64,000 nucleotides of DNA from Alitabrizicola rongguiensis (GCF_021491355.1 NZ_JAKENF010000002.1:930001-994000), one strand, 5' to 3'; positions 1 through 9,194 are shown, counted from the stretch's first letter. The notes: a model not told the origin generated them from the sequence alone. Program-made: numbers and translations.

Positions 1-643
1 TCCAGAACGCCTCGTTCCAGGCGAGGATCACGTTGAGGAGCAACGTCGACGCGATGCCGGGAACGGCCATCGGCGTCAGGACGTAGACGATCTCGTTCCA
101 CAAACTCGCGCCGTCCATCCGCGCGGCTTCCAGGATTTCGCCCGGGATTTCGCGGAAGTAGGTGTAAAGCATCCAGACGATGATCGGCAGGTTCATCAGC
201 ATCAGCGCCAGAACGAGACCGATCTTGGTGTCAAACAACCCGACCCGCTGAAACACGAGGTAGAGCGGGATCATGACAGCGACGGCCGGCATCATCTTGG
301 TGGACAGCATCCACATCAGCAGGTCCTTGGTGCGCTTGGTCGGCACAAAGGCCATCGACCAGGCCGCAGGGATCGCTATGGCCAGACCAAGCAGGGTCGA
401 GCCGATCGAGATGACGACCGAGTTCCAGAAGAACCGAGGATAGTCGGATCGTGCCCAGACTTCGGTGTAATTCTCGAATGTCCAGTCGGCGGAGAACAGT
501 TCAGGCGGCGAGGCGACGGCGGAAGCCTCGGTCTTGAAGCTGGTGATCAGCATCCAGAGGACCGGAAAGAATATCAGCAGGGCGACGAACCAGGCGGCGA
601 TTGTGGTCAGCAGGCGGCGTCGGGGCGAAAGGGCGCGGGCCAT
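1..643 (-). CDS. Carbohydrate ABC transporter permease, MalG type (3' part beyond the left edge)
   Basis: Inner-membrane permease subunit of a CUT1 sugar/polyol importer; about 214 residues are visible and the C-terminus lies outside the window. The start at 643 has GGAGG 7-8 bases upstream, overlapping the end region of the preceding permease gene. The N-terminus begins MARALSPRRR, followed by a first hydrophobic segment, a periplasmic loop ending ENYTEVW, and further membrane helices. The cytoplasmic EAA loop that docks on the ATPase is clear (EILEAARMDGASLWNEI). It follows the MalF-type gene by 14 bases, so the two are co-transcribed. By position it corresponds to SmoG of the R. sphaeroides sorbitol/mannitol operon; that substrate is an inference from the whole locus. 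Confidence 0.9.
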   Translation of the reverse strand, partial: MARALSPRRRLLTTIAAWFVALLIFFPVLWMLITSFKTEASAVASPPELFSADWTFENYTEVWARSDYPRFFWNSVVISIGSTLLGLAIAIPAAWSMAFVPTKRTKDLLMWMLSTKMMPAVAVMIPLYLVFQRVGLFDTKIGLVLALMLMNLPIIVWMLYTYFREIPGEILEAARMDGASLWNEIVYVLTPMAVPGIASTLLLNVILAWNEAFW

Positions 644-657
644 GTGTTTTCCTCCGC

Positions 658-1530
658 TCAGGCGTCAAGGTTCTTGCCAAGGCCGCGCATCAGGAAGACC
701 GCGACGATGTTTGCGAGGATGACCGCGATGATCCCGCCCGCAGCCGCGCGACCGATATCCTTGGCCACGATTGCCTGCTTGAAGATCATGTAGGGCAGCG
801 TGGTCGAGGCCGAGCCGGGCCCGCCTTGAGTGGTCGTGTAGATCTCGCCGAAGATCCCGAGCAGGAAGATCGTCTGGATCAGGATTACCGCCGTGATTGC
901 CCGGGTCAGGTGCGGCAGGATGATGTAGCGGAAGCGGCTGAAGGCGCTTGCGCCATCCATCTCGGCCGCCTCGATCTGTTCCGAGGACAGCGATTGCAGG
1001 GCAGTCAGCAGGATCAGCGTGGCGAAGGGTAGCCATTCCCAGGCGACGATGGCAATGACCGACGGCATCGGGTGCTGCTCGAGAAAGAGGATCGGTTGCG
1101 CGCCGAATCCGCGAGAAATGGCGGCGAACAGCCCATTCTGGGGATGCATGAACAGGTTTTCCCAGATCGAGGCGGCAACCGGCGGCATCACGAAGAAGGG
1201 CGCGATCACCAGAATGCGGAGGACGCCCTGCCCCTTTACCGGCTGGTCGATCAGCAGTGCGACAAGCGTCCCCAGCACGACGGTGATGACAAGAACGCCG
1301 CCGACCAGGGCCAGAGTGTTCCAGATCGCCAGCCAGAAGTCCGGCGAGTTCAGGAACCAGATGTAGTTGTTGAACCCGACCCAGCCCGTCCGTTCGGGCG
1401 ATAGGAGCCGATACAGCCGGAACGAGAAGTAGAGCGTCATTGCCAGCGGGACGATCATCCAGATGAAAAGCAGGATGACCGAGGGCGCCACCATCAGGCG
1501 CGCGGCAAGACGGGTGGATTGCGTCGACAT
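658..1530 (-). CDS. Carbohydrate ABC transporter permease, MalF type
   Basis: 290-residue inner-membrane permease partner of the downstream MalG-type protein. The N-terminus has a short cytoplasmic stretch, then a helix (VAPSVILLFIWMIVPLAM), and the sequence contains about six hydrophobic helices. The EAA motif is present (EQIEAAEMDGASAFSRF), followed by ILPHLTRAI. A conserved GGPGSAS segment of CUT1 MalF-like proteins is near the C-terminus. It lies 181 bases after the substrate-binding-protein gene, with a stem-loop between them, the usual arrangement when the binding protein is made in excess. By order it corresponds to SmoF. The family call is secure; the substrate is inferred. Confidence 0.92.
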   Translation of the reverse strand: MSTQSTRLAARLMVAPSVILLFIWMIVPLAMTLYFSFRLYRLLSPERTGWVGFNNYIWFLNSPDFWLAIWNTLALVGGVLVITVVLGTLVALLIDQPVKGQGVLRILVIAPFFVMPPVAASIWENLFMHPQNGLFAAISRGFGAQPILFLEQHPMPSVIAIVAWEWLPFATLILLTALQSLSSEQIEAAEMDGASAFSRFRYIILPHLTRAITAVILIQTIFLLGIFGEIYTTTQGGPGSASTTLPYMIFKQAIVAKDIGRAAAGGIIAVILANIVAVFLMRGLGKNLDA

Positions 1531-1634
1531 GGCAGTCTCCGGGGGCTGGGACCGGGAAGTGGCGCGCCAGACGGCCAGAAGCGGCCGTGGACGTACCGTT
1601 GCTATCTGAGTGGGGCCGCGCGCGGCGACCGGAG

Positions 1635-1671
1635 GCGAAGGGCGAAACAGGCGGAACGTTCCGCCCTTCGC
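1635..1671 (-). other. Intercistronic stem-loop between binding protein and permease genes
   Basis: Ten-base arms at 1635-1644 and 1662-1671 are perfect inverted repeats, and inside them 1650-1665 is a perfect 8+8 palindrome (GGCGGAACGTTCCGCC), so two alternative hairpins are possible. It lies 40-77 bases after the binding-protein stop. No T-tract follows on the minus strand, so an mRNA-stabilising or partial-attenuation hairpin is more likely than a full terminator. That would raise binding-protein level over permease, as known for malE-malF type operons. Confidence 0.6.
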
Positions 1672-1711
1672 GGGAGGCGGGGCTAGACCTAAGGCCAGCC
1701 CCGAACGCGGA

Positions 1712-3019
1712 TCACTTGATGTAACCGGCTGCCTTCATCTCATCGGCGACCGCAGCCTGGGCTTCCGCCAGCGCGTCATCGGCCGATTTCTGTCCGGCAA
1801 GTGCCGCCGAGAACAGTTCGCCGACAGTCGTGCCGAGCCCCTGGAACTCCGGGATCGCCACGAACTGGACACCGACATAGGGAACCGGCTTGACCGTGGG
1901 TTTGGTCGGATCAGCCGAGTTGATCGAGTCGAGCGTCATCTTCGCGAACGGAACCTTGGCGTATTCCGGGTTCTCATAGAGCGAGGTCCGGGTACCCGGA
2001 GGCACGTTCGCCCAGCCTTCCTTCGACGCGACGAGGGCGAGGTAGTCCTTGTTGGTCGCCCAGTCGATGAAGGCCTTTGCCGCTTCCTGCTTCTGGCTGG
2101 ACGTCGGGATCGCCAGCGACCATGCCCAGAGCCAGTTGCCGCGCTTGCCAAGGCCGTTGTCGGGCGCCAGAGCGAAGCCGACCTTGTCAGCCACCGTCGA
2201 ATCCTTGCCGGTCACGAAGGACGCGGCGACCGTGGCGTCGATCCACATGCCGCACTTGCCCTGTTGGAACAGCGTCAGGTTTTCGTTGAAGCCGTTGTTG
2301 GACGCGCCTGGCGGGCCGTAGTTGTTCATCAGGTTCAGGTAGGACTCGAGCGTGGCCTTCCATTCGGGCTGATCGAACTGCGGGTTCCAGTTCTCGTCGA
2401 ACCAGCGCGCGCCGTATGAGTTAGACATGGCTGTCAGGAAGGCCATGTTCTCGCCCCAGCCGGCCTTGCCACGCAGGCAGATACCATACTGTTCCTTCGA
2501 CTTGTCGGTCATGGCCGCTGCGGCCTTCTCGATGTCGGCCCAGGTCGGCGCCTCGGGCATGGTCAGGCCCGCGGCCTCCATCAGGTCCTTGCGGTACATG
2601 ACCATCGAGCTTTCGCCGTAGAAGGGCGCGGCATAGAGGTTGCCGTCGACCGTCAGGCCGCCCCGGATGGCCGGCAGGAGGTCGTTCACGTCATAGGACT
2701 CCGGCAGGTCATTCAGCGATACGAGCCAGCCCTGCTTGCCCCAGATCGGAACCTCATAGGTGCCGATGGTCAGAACATCATACTGTCCGCCGCCGGTGGC
2801 GATGTCGGTGGTCACGTTCTGGCGCAGGACGTTTTCTTCCAGCGTCACCCACTGGACGTCGATGTCGGGATGCTTGGCCTTGAAGTCGTCCATCAGGCCC
2901 TGCATGCGCACCATGTCGCCGTTGTTCACGGTGGCCACAGTGATGGTTTCGGCCATCGCCCAGGACGAAAGGCAAGCCAAGGCCGACGCGCCCAGAAGGG
3001 CACGGGTTGTCAAAGTCAT
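1712..3019 (-). CDS. smoE: Sugar-alcohol ABC transporter substrate-binding protein (SmoE/mannitol-binding type)
   Basis: 435-residue periplasmic binding protein (family 1 extracellular solute-binding). I chose the ATG at 3019 because GGAGGAG stands 6-12 bases upstream; an in-frame ATG six codons earlier lacks such a site. A Sec signal peptide (TTRALLGASALACLSSWAMA) ends at AMA, and the mature protein begins ETITVATVNNGDMVRMQ. That N-terminal stretch, and the segment WVTLEENVLRQNVTTDIATGG, are what I recall from the sorbitol/mannitol-binding proteins of Rhodobacter and Pseudomonas. Together with the SorC regulator and HAD gene next door, this points to polyol uptake. A related sugar is possible. 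Confidence 0.8.
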   Translation of the reverse strand: MTLTTRALLGASALACLSSWAMAETITVATVNNGDMVRMQGLMDDFKAKHPDIDVQWVTLEENVLRQNVTTDIATGGGQYDVLTIGTYEVPIWGKQGWLVSLNDLPESYDVNDLLPAIRGGLTVDGNLYAAPFYGESSMVMYRKDLMEAAGLTMPEAPTWADIEKAAAAMTDKSKEQYGICLRGKAGWGENMAFLTAMSNSYGARWFDENWNPQFDQPEWKATLESYLNLMNNYGPPGASNNGFNENLTLFQQGKCGMWIDATVAASFVTGKDSTVADKVGFALAPDNGLGKRGNWLWAWSLAIPTSSQKQEAAKAFIDWATNKDYLALVASKEGWANVPPGTRTSLYENPEYAKVPFAKMTLDSINSADPTKPTVKPVPYVGVQFVAIPEFQGLGTTVGELFSAALAGQKSADDALAEAQAAVADEMKAAGYIK

Positions 3020-3069
3020 CGGATTCTCCTCCCTCATCGGCGACTGAGCAAATCATCGCCTTGCGGGCA

Positions 3070-3098
3070 ATTACTCACACGTTAGCGCAATCTGTCAA
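3070..3098 (-). promoter_or_regulatory. Candidate sigma-70 promoter of the polyol transporter genes
   Basis: On the minus strand TTGACA (3098-3093) is followed after 17 bases by AGTAAT (3075-3070), a full -35 and a 4/6 -10. It lies 51 bases upstream of the binding-protein start, in the 121-base gap after the SorC gene. A dyad sits just upstream of the -35 box. Confidence 0.55.
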
Positions 3099-3114
3099 CG
3101 CCGATCTTTCGGCG
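3099..3114. promoter_or_regulatory. Dyad next to the transporter promoter, candidate SorC operator or hairpin
   Basis: CGCCGA-TCTT-TCGGCG is a 6-4-6 perfect inverted repeat ending one base from the -35 element. It could be a binding site for the adjacent SorC-family regulator or a hairpin at the end of the sorC message. There is no T-run on the minus side, which argues against a strong terminator. Confidence 0.35.
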
Positions 3115-3140
3115 GAATTCAAATTTTGCACTGTTTTCGC

Positions 3141-4103
3141 TCAGAGCCCGTCGAGAACCGCCCGCGCGGTAGCCTCATCTGTGATGAGGCCATTCAGGAT
3201 GCGCGACCGAAGGGCGGCCGTGATTGGAGCAACTTTCGCAGGTCCCGCAGCAACGCCGATGACTGGATTCGACCTTTCGGGCGGAACACGCACGCCGCCG
3301 ACCCGCTCGTTTGTGCCGACATCCAGGTATTGGCCCTGCGAATCGAAGATCCAGCCCGCGATCTCGCCCACGGCGCCGCGCGACTCCATCTCCGCCATCT
3401 CGGCCAGCGAGACGAAGCCGTCTGCAACCAGCGGCGCGGTCGGTCCCATCTGTCCGACACCGACGAAGATCACGTCGGCGGCGCGCGCAAGATCAACAAC
3501 CCGACGGACCGGGGCAAGCGCGTGGAAGGCCGCGCGCTCTTCCGCCGTTTCCGAAACGACGGGGACCGGCATCGGATAGTGGGGCGCCCTCACCTTGTCG
3601 GCAATGCGCATGATGACGTCGAAGAACGAGGCGGATCCGTCAGGCGCGATGTTCCCGATCATCGAAACCAGACGGTGCTGTTCGGCCTCCAGCCCCTCCA
3701 TGGCATCGACCATGGCCCTCAGCGCACGGCCTGTGCCAAGCGCGATCACCAGCGGCCCCGGCATTCGCAGGAACCGTTCGAGTTCTGCAGCCGCAGTCGG
3801 TGCGATCGAGGCGATAGGATCGCCGCTCGGCCCAGGCGAAGGCGCTATCCGGCAACGGGTCAGGTCAAAGCGCCGGGTCAGTCGCGCCTCCAGGTCAAGG
3901 CAAGCTGCGATCCGATGCTCAAGCCGGACGTGGATGAGTCCTTCGGCCATGGCGCGCGAGACGAGACGCTGCGCGCGCTGGCGCGAAACTCCAAGCTCAC
4001 GCGCAATCTGATCCTGAGTCAGGCCGCCCACATAGTAGAGCCAACCCGCCCGGGCGGCGTCATCGCTCTGAGAGGTCTCTGGTTCGCCGATCTGGGCCAT
4101 CAT
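3141..4103 (-). CDS. SorC-family sugar-binding transcriptional regulator
   Basis: 320-residue DNA-binding regulator. Residues about 15-55 carry the SorC/DeoR-type helix-turn-helix (GLTQDQIARELGVSRQRAQRLVSRAMAEGLI), and the rest is the sugar-binding domain with conserved blocks VIALGTGRALRAMVDAM, SMIGNIAPDG and IFVGVGQMG. Family members sense phosphorylated sugars. The start ATG overlaps the stop of the HAD gene (ATGA). It lies just upstream of the polyol transporter genes, matching the regulator position in polyol operons. The signal molecule is not known. Confidence 0.9.
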   Translation of the reverse strand: MMAQIGEPETSQSDDAARAGWLYYVGGLTQDQIARELGVSRQRAQRLVSRAMAEGLIHVRLEHRIAACLDLEARLTRRFDLTRCRIAPSPGPSGDPIASIAPTAAAELERFLRMPGPLVIALGTGRALRAMVDAMEGLEAEQHRLVSMIGNIAPDGSASFFDVIMRIADKVRAPHYPMPVPVVSETAEERAAFHALAPVRRVVDLARAADVIFVGVGQMGPTAPLVADGFVSLAEMAEMESRGAVGEIAGWIFDSQGQYLDVGTNERVGGVRVPPERSNPVIGVAAGPAKVAPITAALRSRILNGLITDEATARAVLDGL

Positions 4104-4831
4104 GCAATTCCTGCCGCAGCCAGGCGCGGGCGTCGCAGGTCCGGTCGCATGGCATAGAGTTGCGGAAAACTGTCGAACTCCGCATGGGGCACGGCATCCT
4201 CTGGCACGTCGAGGTCAAGCCCGGCAAGGTGGGTGCCGCCAGTGAACCGCCACACCTCCATGCCGGCCGCAAGACCCGCCCTCACCCCGTTCAGGCTGTC
4301 CTCGATCACCAGACAGGATCCGGGCTCGACAGCCATCCGTGCTGCCGCATAGAGGAAAAGGTCCGGCGCCGGCTTTCCTCGCGAGACCTCGCTGGCCGTG
4401 AAACACCGGTCCCCGAACAGCGAAGCAAGCCCCGTCATCTCGAGCGAGCGCCGCATCCGCTCGGGACTCGAGGATGTTGCCAGGCAATAGGGCCGGTCGA
4501 GTTCCAGGATCGCATCGACCACACCCGGCATCACGCGAAGTTCGCGCTCGAATGTTGCCAGCAGACGGGCTCGGTATTCTGCCTCGAACCGGTCTGGAAG
4601 AACGACCCCCCAACGCTCGCGCACTTCCTGCAGCACGACCGGATAGGAGCGTCCGAGGAAATGCTGGGTCACGAACTTCATGTCCATCTCGACGCCATAG
4701 TCTTTCAGCGTGTCGATAAGCATCCGTGCGCTGATCACTTCGCTGTCGATCAGCACGCCATCGCAATCGAAAATGACAAGTTCCGAGCGTTTCATGGCGC
4801 GACCATATCGGCGCGCCGGCTTCAGGTCCAT
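4100..4831 (-). CDS. HAD-superfamily sugar-phosphate phosphatase or mutase-like hydrolase
   Basis: 243-residue cytoplasmic hydrolase of the beta-phosphoglucomutase/CbbY-like HAD subgroup. Motif I is FDCDGVLIDSE with both aspartates, motif II is the serine/threonine of CLATSSSPERM, motif III is the lysine of SRGKPAPDLFLYAA, and motif IV is VIEDSLNGVRAG. The helical cap between motifs I and II fits substrates such as sugar phosphates. An alternative ATG 12 codons downstream (4795) also leaves a full domain; neither start has a strong ribosome site. It is 11 bases behind terC and overlaps sorC, so all three are co-transcribed. A HAD gene of this kind is known in the R. sphaeroides polyol region. 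Confidence 0.85.
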   Translation of the reverse strand: MDLKPARRYGRAMKRSELVIFDCDGVLIDSEVISARMLIDTLKDYGVEMDMKFVTQHFLGRSYPVVLQEVRERWGVVLPDRFEAEYRARLLATFERELRVMPGVVDAILELDRPYCLATSSSPERMRRSLEMTGLASLFGDRCFTASEVSRGKPAPDLFLYAAARMAVEPGSCLVIEDSLNGVRAGLAAGMEVWRFTGGTHLAGLDLDVPEDAVPHAEFDSFPQLYAMRPDLRRPRLAAAGIA

Positions 4832-4842
4832 CTTCGCCTGCG

Positions 4843-5508
4843 TCAGCCGAAAAGCGAGGCCGCGACTACCGGAGTAACCTCGTGCCAGCCACGCCAGATC
4901 ATGTCGAGCGCCACGTAGAGGATGATGAGCAGGCCGACATAGGCGATCCAGCGGTACCGGCTGAGCAGCCGCGCGATGAAGGATGCGGCAAGGCCCATCA
5001 GCGCAATCGACAGGACAAGGCCGATCACCAGCACGCTCGGATGTTCACGTGCGGCCCCAGCAACGGCCAGCACGTTGTCGAGCGACATCGACACATCGGC
5101 CACGACGATCTGCAACGCCGCCTGGCCAAGGGTCTTGCGTGGAGCGCCGCCGGCGATGGTTCCGTCGGCGTTCAGGTCTTCCCCGCTCAGCGCTTCTTCC
5201 GCGCGCTGAGCTTCGGCCTCGTGATCCGCGCGAAGTTCGCGCCACATCTTCCAGCACACCCAAAGGAGCAAGATGCCACCAGCAAGAAGCAGACCCGTGA
5301 TCGCCAGAAGCTGCACCGTGACGACCGCAAAAAGGATGCGCAGGACGGTTGCGGCCAGAATGCCGATCAGGATCGCCTTGTTGCGCTGCTCTTTGGGAAG
5401 GCCGGCCGCGGCAAGGCCGATAACGATGGCATTGTCTCCGGCAAGGACGAGGTCGATGGCTATTACCTGAAGCAGGGCAGAAAGGCCCTCGACCGTAAAG
5501 ATTTCCAT
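4843..5508 (-). CDS. TerC-family integral membrane protein
   Basis: 221-residue membrane protein with about seven hydrophobic helices. It has the family signatures LVLAGDNAIVIGLAAAGLP near the N-terminus and VVADVSMSLDNVLAVAGAA in the second half; their conserved aspartate/asparagine pairs in the membrane (GDN, SLDN) are thought to bind metal. Family members export manganese (YkoY/MeeF) or relate to tellurite tolerance. A charged cytoplasmic loop (residues about 90-130) separates the two halves. It opens the run terC-HAD-sorC; a functional tie to polyol use is not obvious and may only be shared transcription. Confidence 0.88.
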   Translation of the reverse strand: MEIFTVEGLSALLQVIAIDLVLAGDNAIVIGLAAAGLPKEQRNKAILIGILAATVLRILFAVVTVQLLAITGLLLAGGILLLWVCWKMWRELRADHEAEAQRAEEALSGEDLNADGTIAGGAPRKTLGQAALQIVVADVSMSLDNVLAVAGAAREHPSVLVIGLVLSIALMGLAASFIARLLSRYRWIAYVGLLIILYVALDMIWRGWHEVTPVVAASLFG

Positions 5509-5586
5509 GCGCGCCGCTCCTTCCGCGAAGTCACAGTCTCCTATTTGGCCAGATCAGAGAATTCAACTGGCAGTCGGCAGGTGCCC

Positions 5587-7110
5587 TCAATTCAGCGGAG
5601 CACCGCCTTCGGCCTTGCGCCGGGCAACAAAGGCGTCCAGTGCTTCGCCAATGGCGGGGTCGAGCGGTGGTTGCTCATACTCGGCAAGCATCTGTTTCCA
5701 GACCAGGTTAGCCCGCTCACGCGCTTGCATCCCACCCTTTTCCAGCCATTGCGGATGGTTGTCCCAGTTCGACAGGATCGGTGCGTAGAACGCGGTTTCG
5801 TACCGTTCCATTGTATGGGAGGTGCCGAAGAAATGGCCGCCCGGACCCACTTCGGCGATGGTTTCGACCGCAAGTGTTTCAGGGGTCACGGCGATCGGCT
5901 GAAAGTAGGCTTCCATCATCTGCAGCATGTCGGCATCGAGAATCAGCTTTTCGAAGCTGGCCGTCAGACCGCCATGCAGCCATCCGGCAGCATGCTCAAC
6001 CAGATGCGCCCCCCCCATGAGCGCGCCCCAAAGGGCCATCTGCGATTCATAGGCCGCCTGGGCATCGACCTCGTTTGCGGCACAGACGTTCGACGACCGG
6101 AACGGAACCCCGATCCGCCGCGCCAATTGTCCGCTCGCCTGCGCAGCCTTGGTGTATTCGGGCGTTCCGAAGGCGGGGGCTCCTGACCGCATGTCGACAT
6201 TCGAGGTGAACCCGCCGTACATCACCGGCACGCCGGGCCGCACGATCTGTGTCAGGGTGATGCCCGCCATCGCCTCGGCATGTTGCTGGACCAGCGCGCC
6301 CGCCAGCGTGACCGGGCTCATCGCGCCTGCAAGCGTGAAGGGGGTGATGACATTGACCTGGCCATGTTCGGCCAAGGTCATCAGCCCTTCTGCCATCGGC
6401 ACGTCAAGCTGCAAAGGCGAGTTGGTATTGATGATGCCGAGAAGCGCGGGCGTTTCCGCCAAGCCATCGAGCGTAAGGCCGAGCGCCATAGCCCCCATCT
6501 CGAGCCCGTCCATGGTTCTTAGACGGCCAAGGGTCTGGGTCTGCCAATTCTTGTCCAGCAACGTGATCTGGGCGAGGTAGATGTCCAGATGCCGGGTATT
6601 CGCCGGCAGGTCGAGCGGTTCGAACGGTCCGCCGCCCTCCTGGTGGATGACGTTGATCTGCTGGACCAACTTCAGAAAGTCGCACATCTCGGCGAATGTG
6701 CCGTCGCGGCGGCCGCGATCGTTGTCCATCACATAGGCGGGACCGCCGACAGAGGCGAAGACATGCTCTGCTCCGCCCAGCCGCAGCGACCGCGCGGGGT
6801 TGCGGGCGGCCAGCGTGAATTGCGAAGGGACCGTCGCAAGCCGTTCGATCACCATCGCGGGATCGAAGCGCACGGTTTCGCCCTTTACGTCGGCTCCGGC
6901 ACGGCGGTAGCGGTCGCGCGCAGCCGGTTCCAATACCCGCATCCCGACTGTCGAAAGAATCTTCAGCGCTGCAAGATGGATGGCTTCCAGGTGATCCGCG
7001 GACAGCACCTCGACTGGCGGGTACAACCTTGGCACTTGTCCGAACTTGGCCTGGTGCAATGCACCCGTCTGGCGGGCGGCCCGCGGACGGCGACGGGTTT
7101 CGCCGGTCAT
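5587..7110 (-). CDS. MttB-superfamily (trimethylamine/betaine) methyltransferase without pyrrolysine
   Basis: 507-residue protein of the MttB superfamily, close to the usual length (about 490-510). Seen: LEAIHLAALKILSTVGMRV at the N-terminus, VHASVGGP-type and DFLKLVQQINVIHQEGGG segments, and the C-terminal AEVGPGGHFFGTSHT followed by WDNHPQWLEKGG, all typical of the family. There is no in-frame amber codon, so it belongs with the non-pyrrolysine members. Some of those transfer a methyl group from glycine betaine, proline betaine or carnitine to a corrinoid protein. No corrinoid protein or MtgA-like gene is visible nearby. The start overlaps the stop of the TMADH-like gene (ATGA), so the two are translationally coupled. 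Confidence 0.85.
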   Translation of the reverse strand: MTGETRRRPRAARQTGALHQAKFGQVPRLYPPVEVLSADHLEAIHLAALKILSTVGMRVLEPAARDRYRRAGADVKGETVRFDPAMVIERLATVPSQFTLAARNPARSLRLGGAEHVFASVGGPAYVMDNDRGRRDGTFAEMCDFLKLVQQINVIHQEGGGPFEPLDLPANTRHLDIYLAQITLLDKNWQTQTLGRLRTMDGLEMGAMALGLTLDGLAETPALLGIINTNSPLQLDVPMAEGLMTLAEHGQVNVITPFTLAGAMSPVTLAGALVQQHAEAMAGITLTQIVRPGVPVMYGGFTSNVDMRSGAPAFGTPEYTKAAQASGQLARRIGVPFRSSNVCAANEVDAQAAYESQMALWGALMGGAHLVEHAAGWLHGGLTASFEKLILDADMLQMMEAYFQPIAVTPETLAVETIAEVGPGGHFFGTSHTMERYETAFYAPILSNWDNHPQWLEKGGMQARERANLVWKQMLAEYEQPPLDPAIGEALDAFVARRKAEGGAPLN

Positions 7111-9185
7111 TCCGCTGCCCTCAGGTTGCTTCCAAGCCAGGGGATGTCGCGTCCGACATGGACCTCGGCCGCCGGTACGCCCAGTTCCCGTGCCGTGCGA
7201 TGGCCCTGATAGACGGCATGCGCGATGGCGCCTGGGGCATTTGCGTCCCCCGTCAGGTGCAGCGTTGCAATCCCCGCCGCGGCAAGATCAGACGCCTGAA
7301 GGTCCGCATGAAGGTCCGAACCACCGATGCGCTGACCAACGATGATGAGCGACCGAGCCGGGATCTGACGTGCCTCGCCGGTGAATATCTGGGCAAGCGC
7401 CAGCGTTTCTCCGTCGAAACCGGTCACACGCTCGAGCGTCCGGTAGCCAATGCCGCGCTTCAGGAACGAGGCATGAACCAGCGATTGTTCGTTGGTCATG
7501 ATGCCCCAAGCGGCTGCAGCGCCAGCCGGGGTGATGTAGGTCACAGCATGCCCCTTTGCCGCCATCGCCTCGGCAACGGCAGAGCCCATGTAGTAGTTGT
7601 CATAGTCGAAGACGGCGACCGGCCCCTCGACCTCGGCTCCCCGGGCAAGATCGGTCGGCGTGTAGACACGCGGCGCGTCCAGAAGGTCTCCCGGCAGTTC
7701 GCTGTCCCTGTAAAGCGCCGGCAGCCAGCGGCCGCCTGTGGCAATCACCACGTGGCTGGCACCAAAATCCAGCACGTCGCGGGCAGAGAGCGGGCTTTCC
7801 GGATAGAGCGAGACATTCGCCATCTGGCGCAGTTGCCCCAGACGATACTCGGTGACCCGGTTCCAGGCCTTCAGACCCGGCAGCGCGGATTCGAAGCGGA
7901 GCCGCCCCCCGAAATCGCGCTCGGCCTCTGCCAGCGCCACGCTGTAGCCACGGCGGCCAAGGGTGAGCGCGGCCTCGAGCCCTGCCGGCCCTCCCCCAAC
8001 GACCAGCACCTGTCCCTCGCTGTCACGCCGGACGACCTCGGGATGCCAGCCGCGTCGCCATTCCTCACCAGCCGTCGGATTTTGCGTACAGCGCACCCAG
8101 ACACCGTCATGCCAGCTCGAGATGCAGATGTTGCAGCCGATGCATTCGCGGATGTCGGCCTCGCGTCCCTCGTCGATCTTGTTCGGCAGGAACGGATCGG
8201 CGATCGAAGGCCGCGCGCCGCCGATGAAGTCCAGCACCCCGCGGCGGATCATCGACACCATCGTGTCCGGCGAGGTGAAGCGCCCCACGCCCACCACCGG
8301 CTTGTCGGTGATCGTCTTGACGAAATCCACCACCGGCTCGTGGCTGCCCTCGGGCGTGTAGCGCGAGACGGCACAATCGGTCGGCGAATAATCCATCTTC
8401 AGGTCGAACAGGTCCGGGGCGTCCTTCAGATAGCCAATGACCTCGTGCCCCTCGCTCTCCGCGACGTCGGACGGTCGGGCGCGCAGTTCCTGCATCGACA
8501 TCCGAAGGGCGACCGCGCAGCGCCCGCCCGTCGCCTCGCGCACGGCATCGATCAGTTCCTCGGTGAAGCGCACCCGGTTCCTGACCGAACCTCCGTAGGC
8601 GTCGGTGCGACGGTTGTAGTCCGCAAGCATGAACTGATAGGGCAGATAGCCCATCCCGGCATAGATGTAGAGAAGGTCGAACCCGGCGCGCTCGGCCCGA
8701 ACGGCGGCATCGGCATGCCAACGGATGACGTTGCGGATGTCCTCGGCATCCATGACGCGTGGCCGCGCCGAAGTCATGAAGCCGGTATGCGTCGCCATCC
8801 ATGGCACCCCGGACGGGGAAAGAGCGGGCCAGCGCGTGCTGCGGTTGGCGGTGGCAGCGCCGCCATGCCAAAGCTCGACGCCGGCCAGCGCGCCATGGGC
8901 GTGGACGGCATCCGTCATCAGCTGATGGGCGGGTATGTCACAGTCGTCCCAGAGTGTGGCATAGGGAAAAGGGTTGTCGTCCGACGAGGGATGGACAGAG
9001 CAGATCCCCGTACAAACCGCCGCCCAGCCACCTTCGGCCTTCATCCCTCGGAAAGCAGCCCTTGCATGCGGGGCAGCGTTGGTCATGCCGCTGGCATGGG
9101 GCACCTGGAAGAAGCGGTTCTTCGCCACCTTCGGCCCGATCCGGACCGGCTCGAAAAGCGGATCATAGCGCGGGTTCCTGGGCAT
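7107..9185 (-). CDS. Trimethylamine dehydrogenase-like FMN/4Fe-4S/FAD oxidoreductase (N-demethylase family)
   Basis: 692-residue flavoprotein. I chose ATG 9185 because AAGGAG lies 6-12 bases upstream; an upstream ATG lacks this. Residues about 1-330 form the Old Yellow Enzyme TIM barrel that holds FMN (NRFFQVPHASGM, YGGSVRNRVRF, ARPSIADPFLP). The 4Fe-4S ligands follow at about 345-365 (C-x2-C-x2-C-x11-C, ECIGCNIC then RCTQNPT). The C-terminal half has a Rossmann site (VLVVGGGPAGLEAALTLGRRG). Relatives include trimethylamine and histamine dehydrogenases and the dimethylglycine and N-methylproline demethylases. The coupled MttB-like gene suggests a quaternary or tertiary amine substrate. Confidence 0.9.
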   Translation of the reverse strand: MPRNPRYDPLFEPVRIGPKVAKNRFFQVPHASGMTNAAPHARAAFRGMKAEGGWAAVCTGICSVHPSSDDNPFPYATLWDDCDIPAHQLMTDAVHAHGALAGVELWHGGAATANRSTRWPALSPSGVPWMATHTGFMTSARPRVMDAEDIRNVIRWHADAAVRAERAGFDLLYIYAGMGYLPYQFMLADYNRRTDAYGGSVRNRVRFTEELIDAVREATGGRCAVALRMSMQELRARPSDVAESEGHEVIGYLKDAPDLFDLKMDYSPTDCAVSRYTPEGSHEPVVDFVKTITDKPVVGVGRFTSPDTMVSMIRRGVLDFIGGARPSIADPFLPNKIDEGREADIRECIGCNICISSWHDGVWVRCTQNPTAGEEWRRGWHPEVVRRDSEGQVLVVGGGPAGLEAALTLGRRGYSVALAEAERDFGGRLRFESALPGLKAWNRVTEYRLGQLRQMANVSLYPESPLSARDVLDFGASHVVIATGGRWLPALYRDSELPGDLLDAPRVYTPTDLARGAEVEGPVAVFDYDNYYMGSAVAEAMAAKGHAVTYITPAGAAAAWGIMTNEQSLVHASFLKRGIGYRTLERVTGFDGETLALAQIFTGEARQIPARSLIIVGQRIGGSDLHADLQASDLAAAGIATLHLTGDANAPGAIAHAVYQGHRTARELGVPAAEVHVGRDIPWLGSNLRAAE

Positions 9186-9194
9186 GACCCTCTC

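Noticed and set aside
5587-7110. A pyrrolysine-containing trimethylamine methyltransferase
   Set aside because: The frame has no internal amber codon and no pyl genes are visible; it fits the non-pyrrolysine branch.
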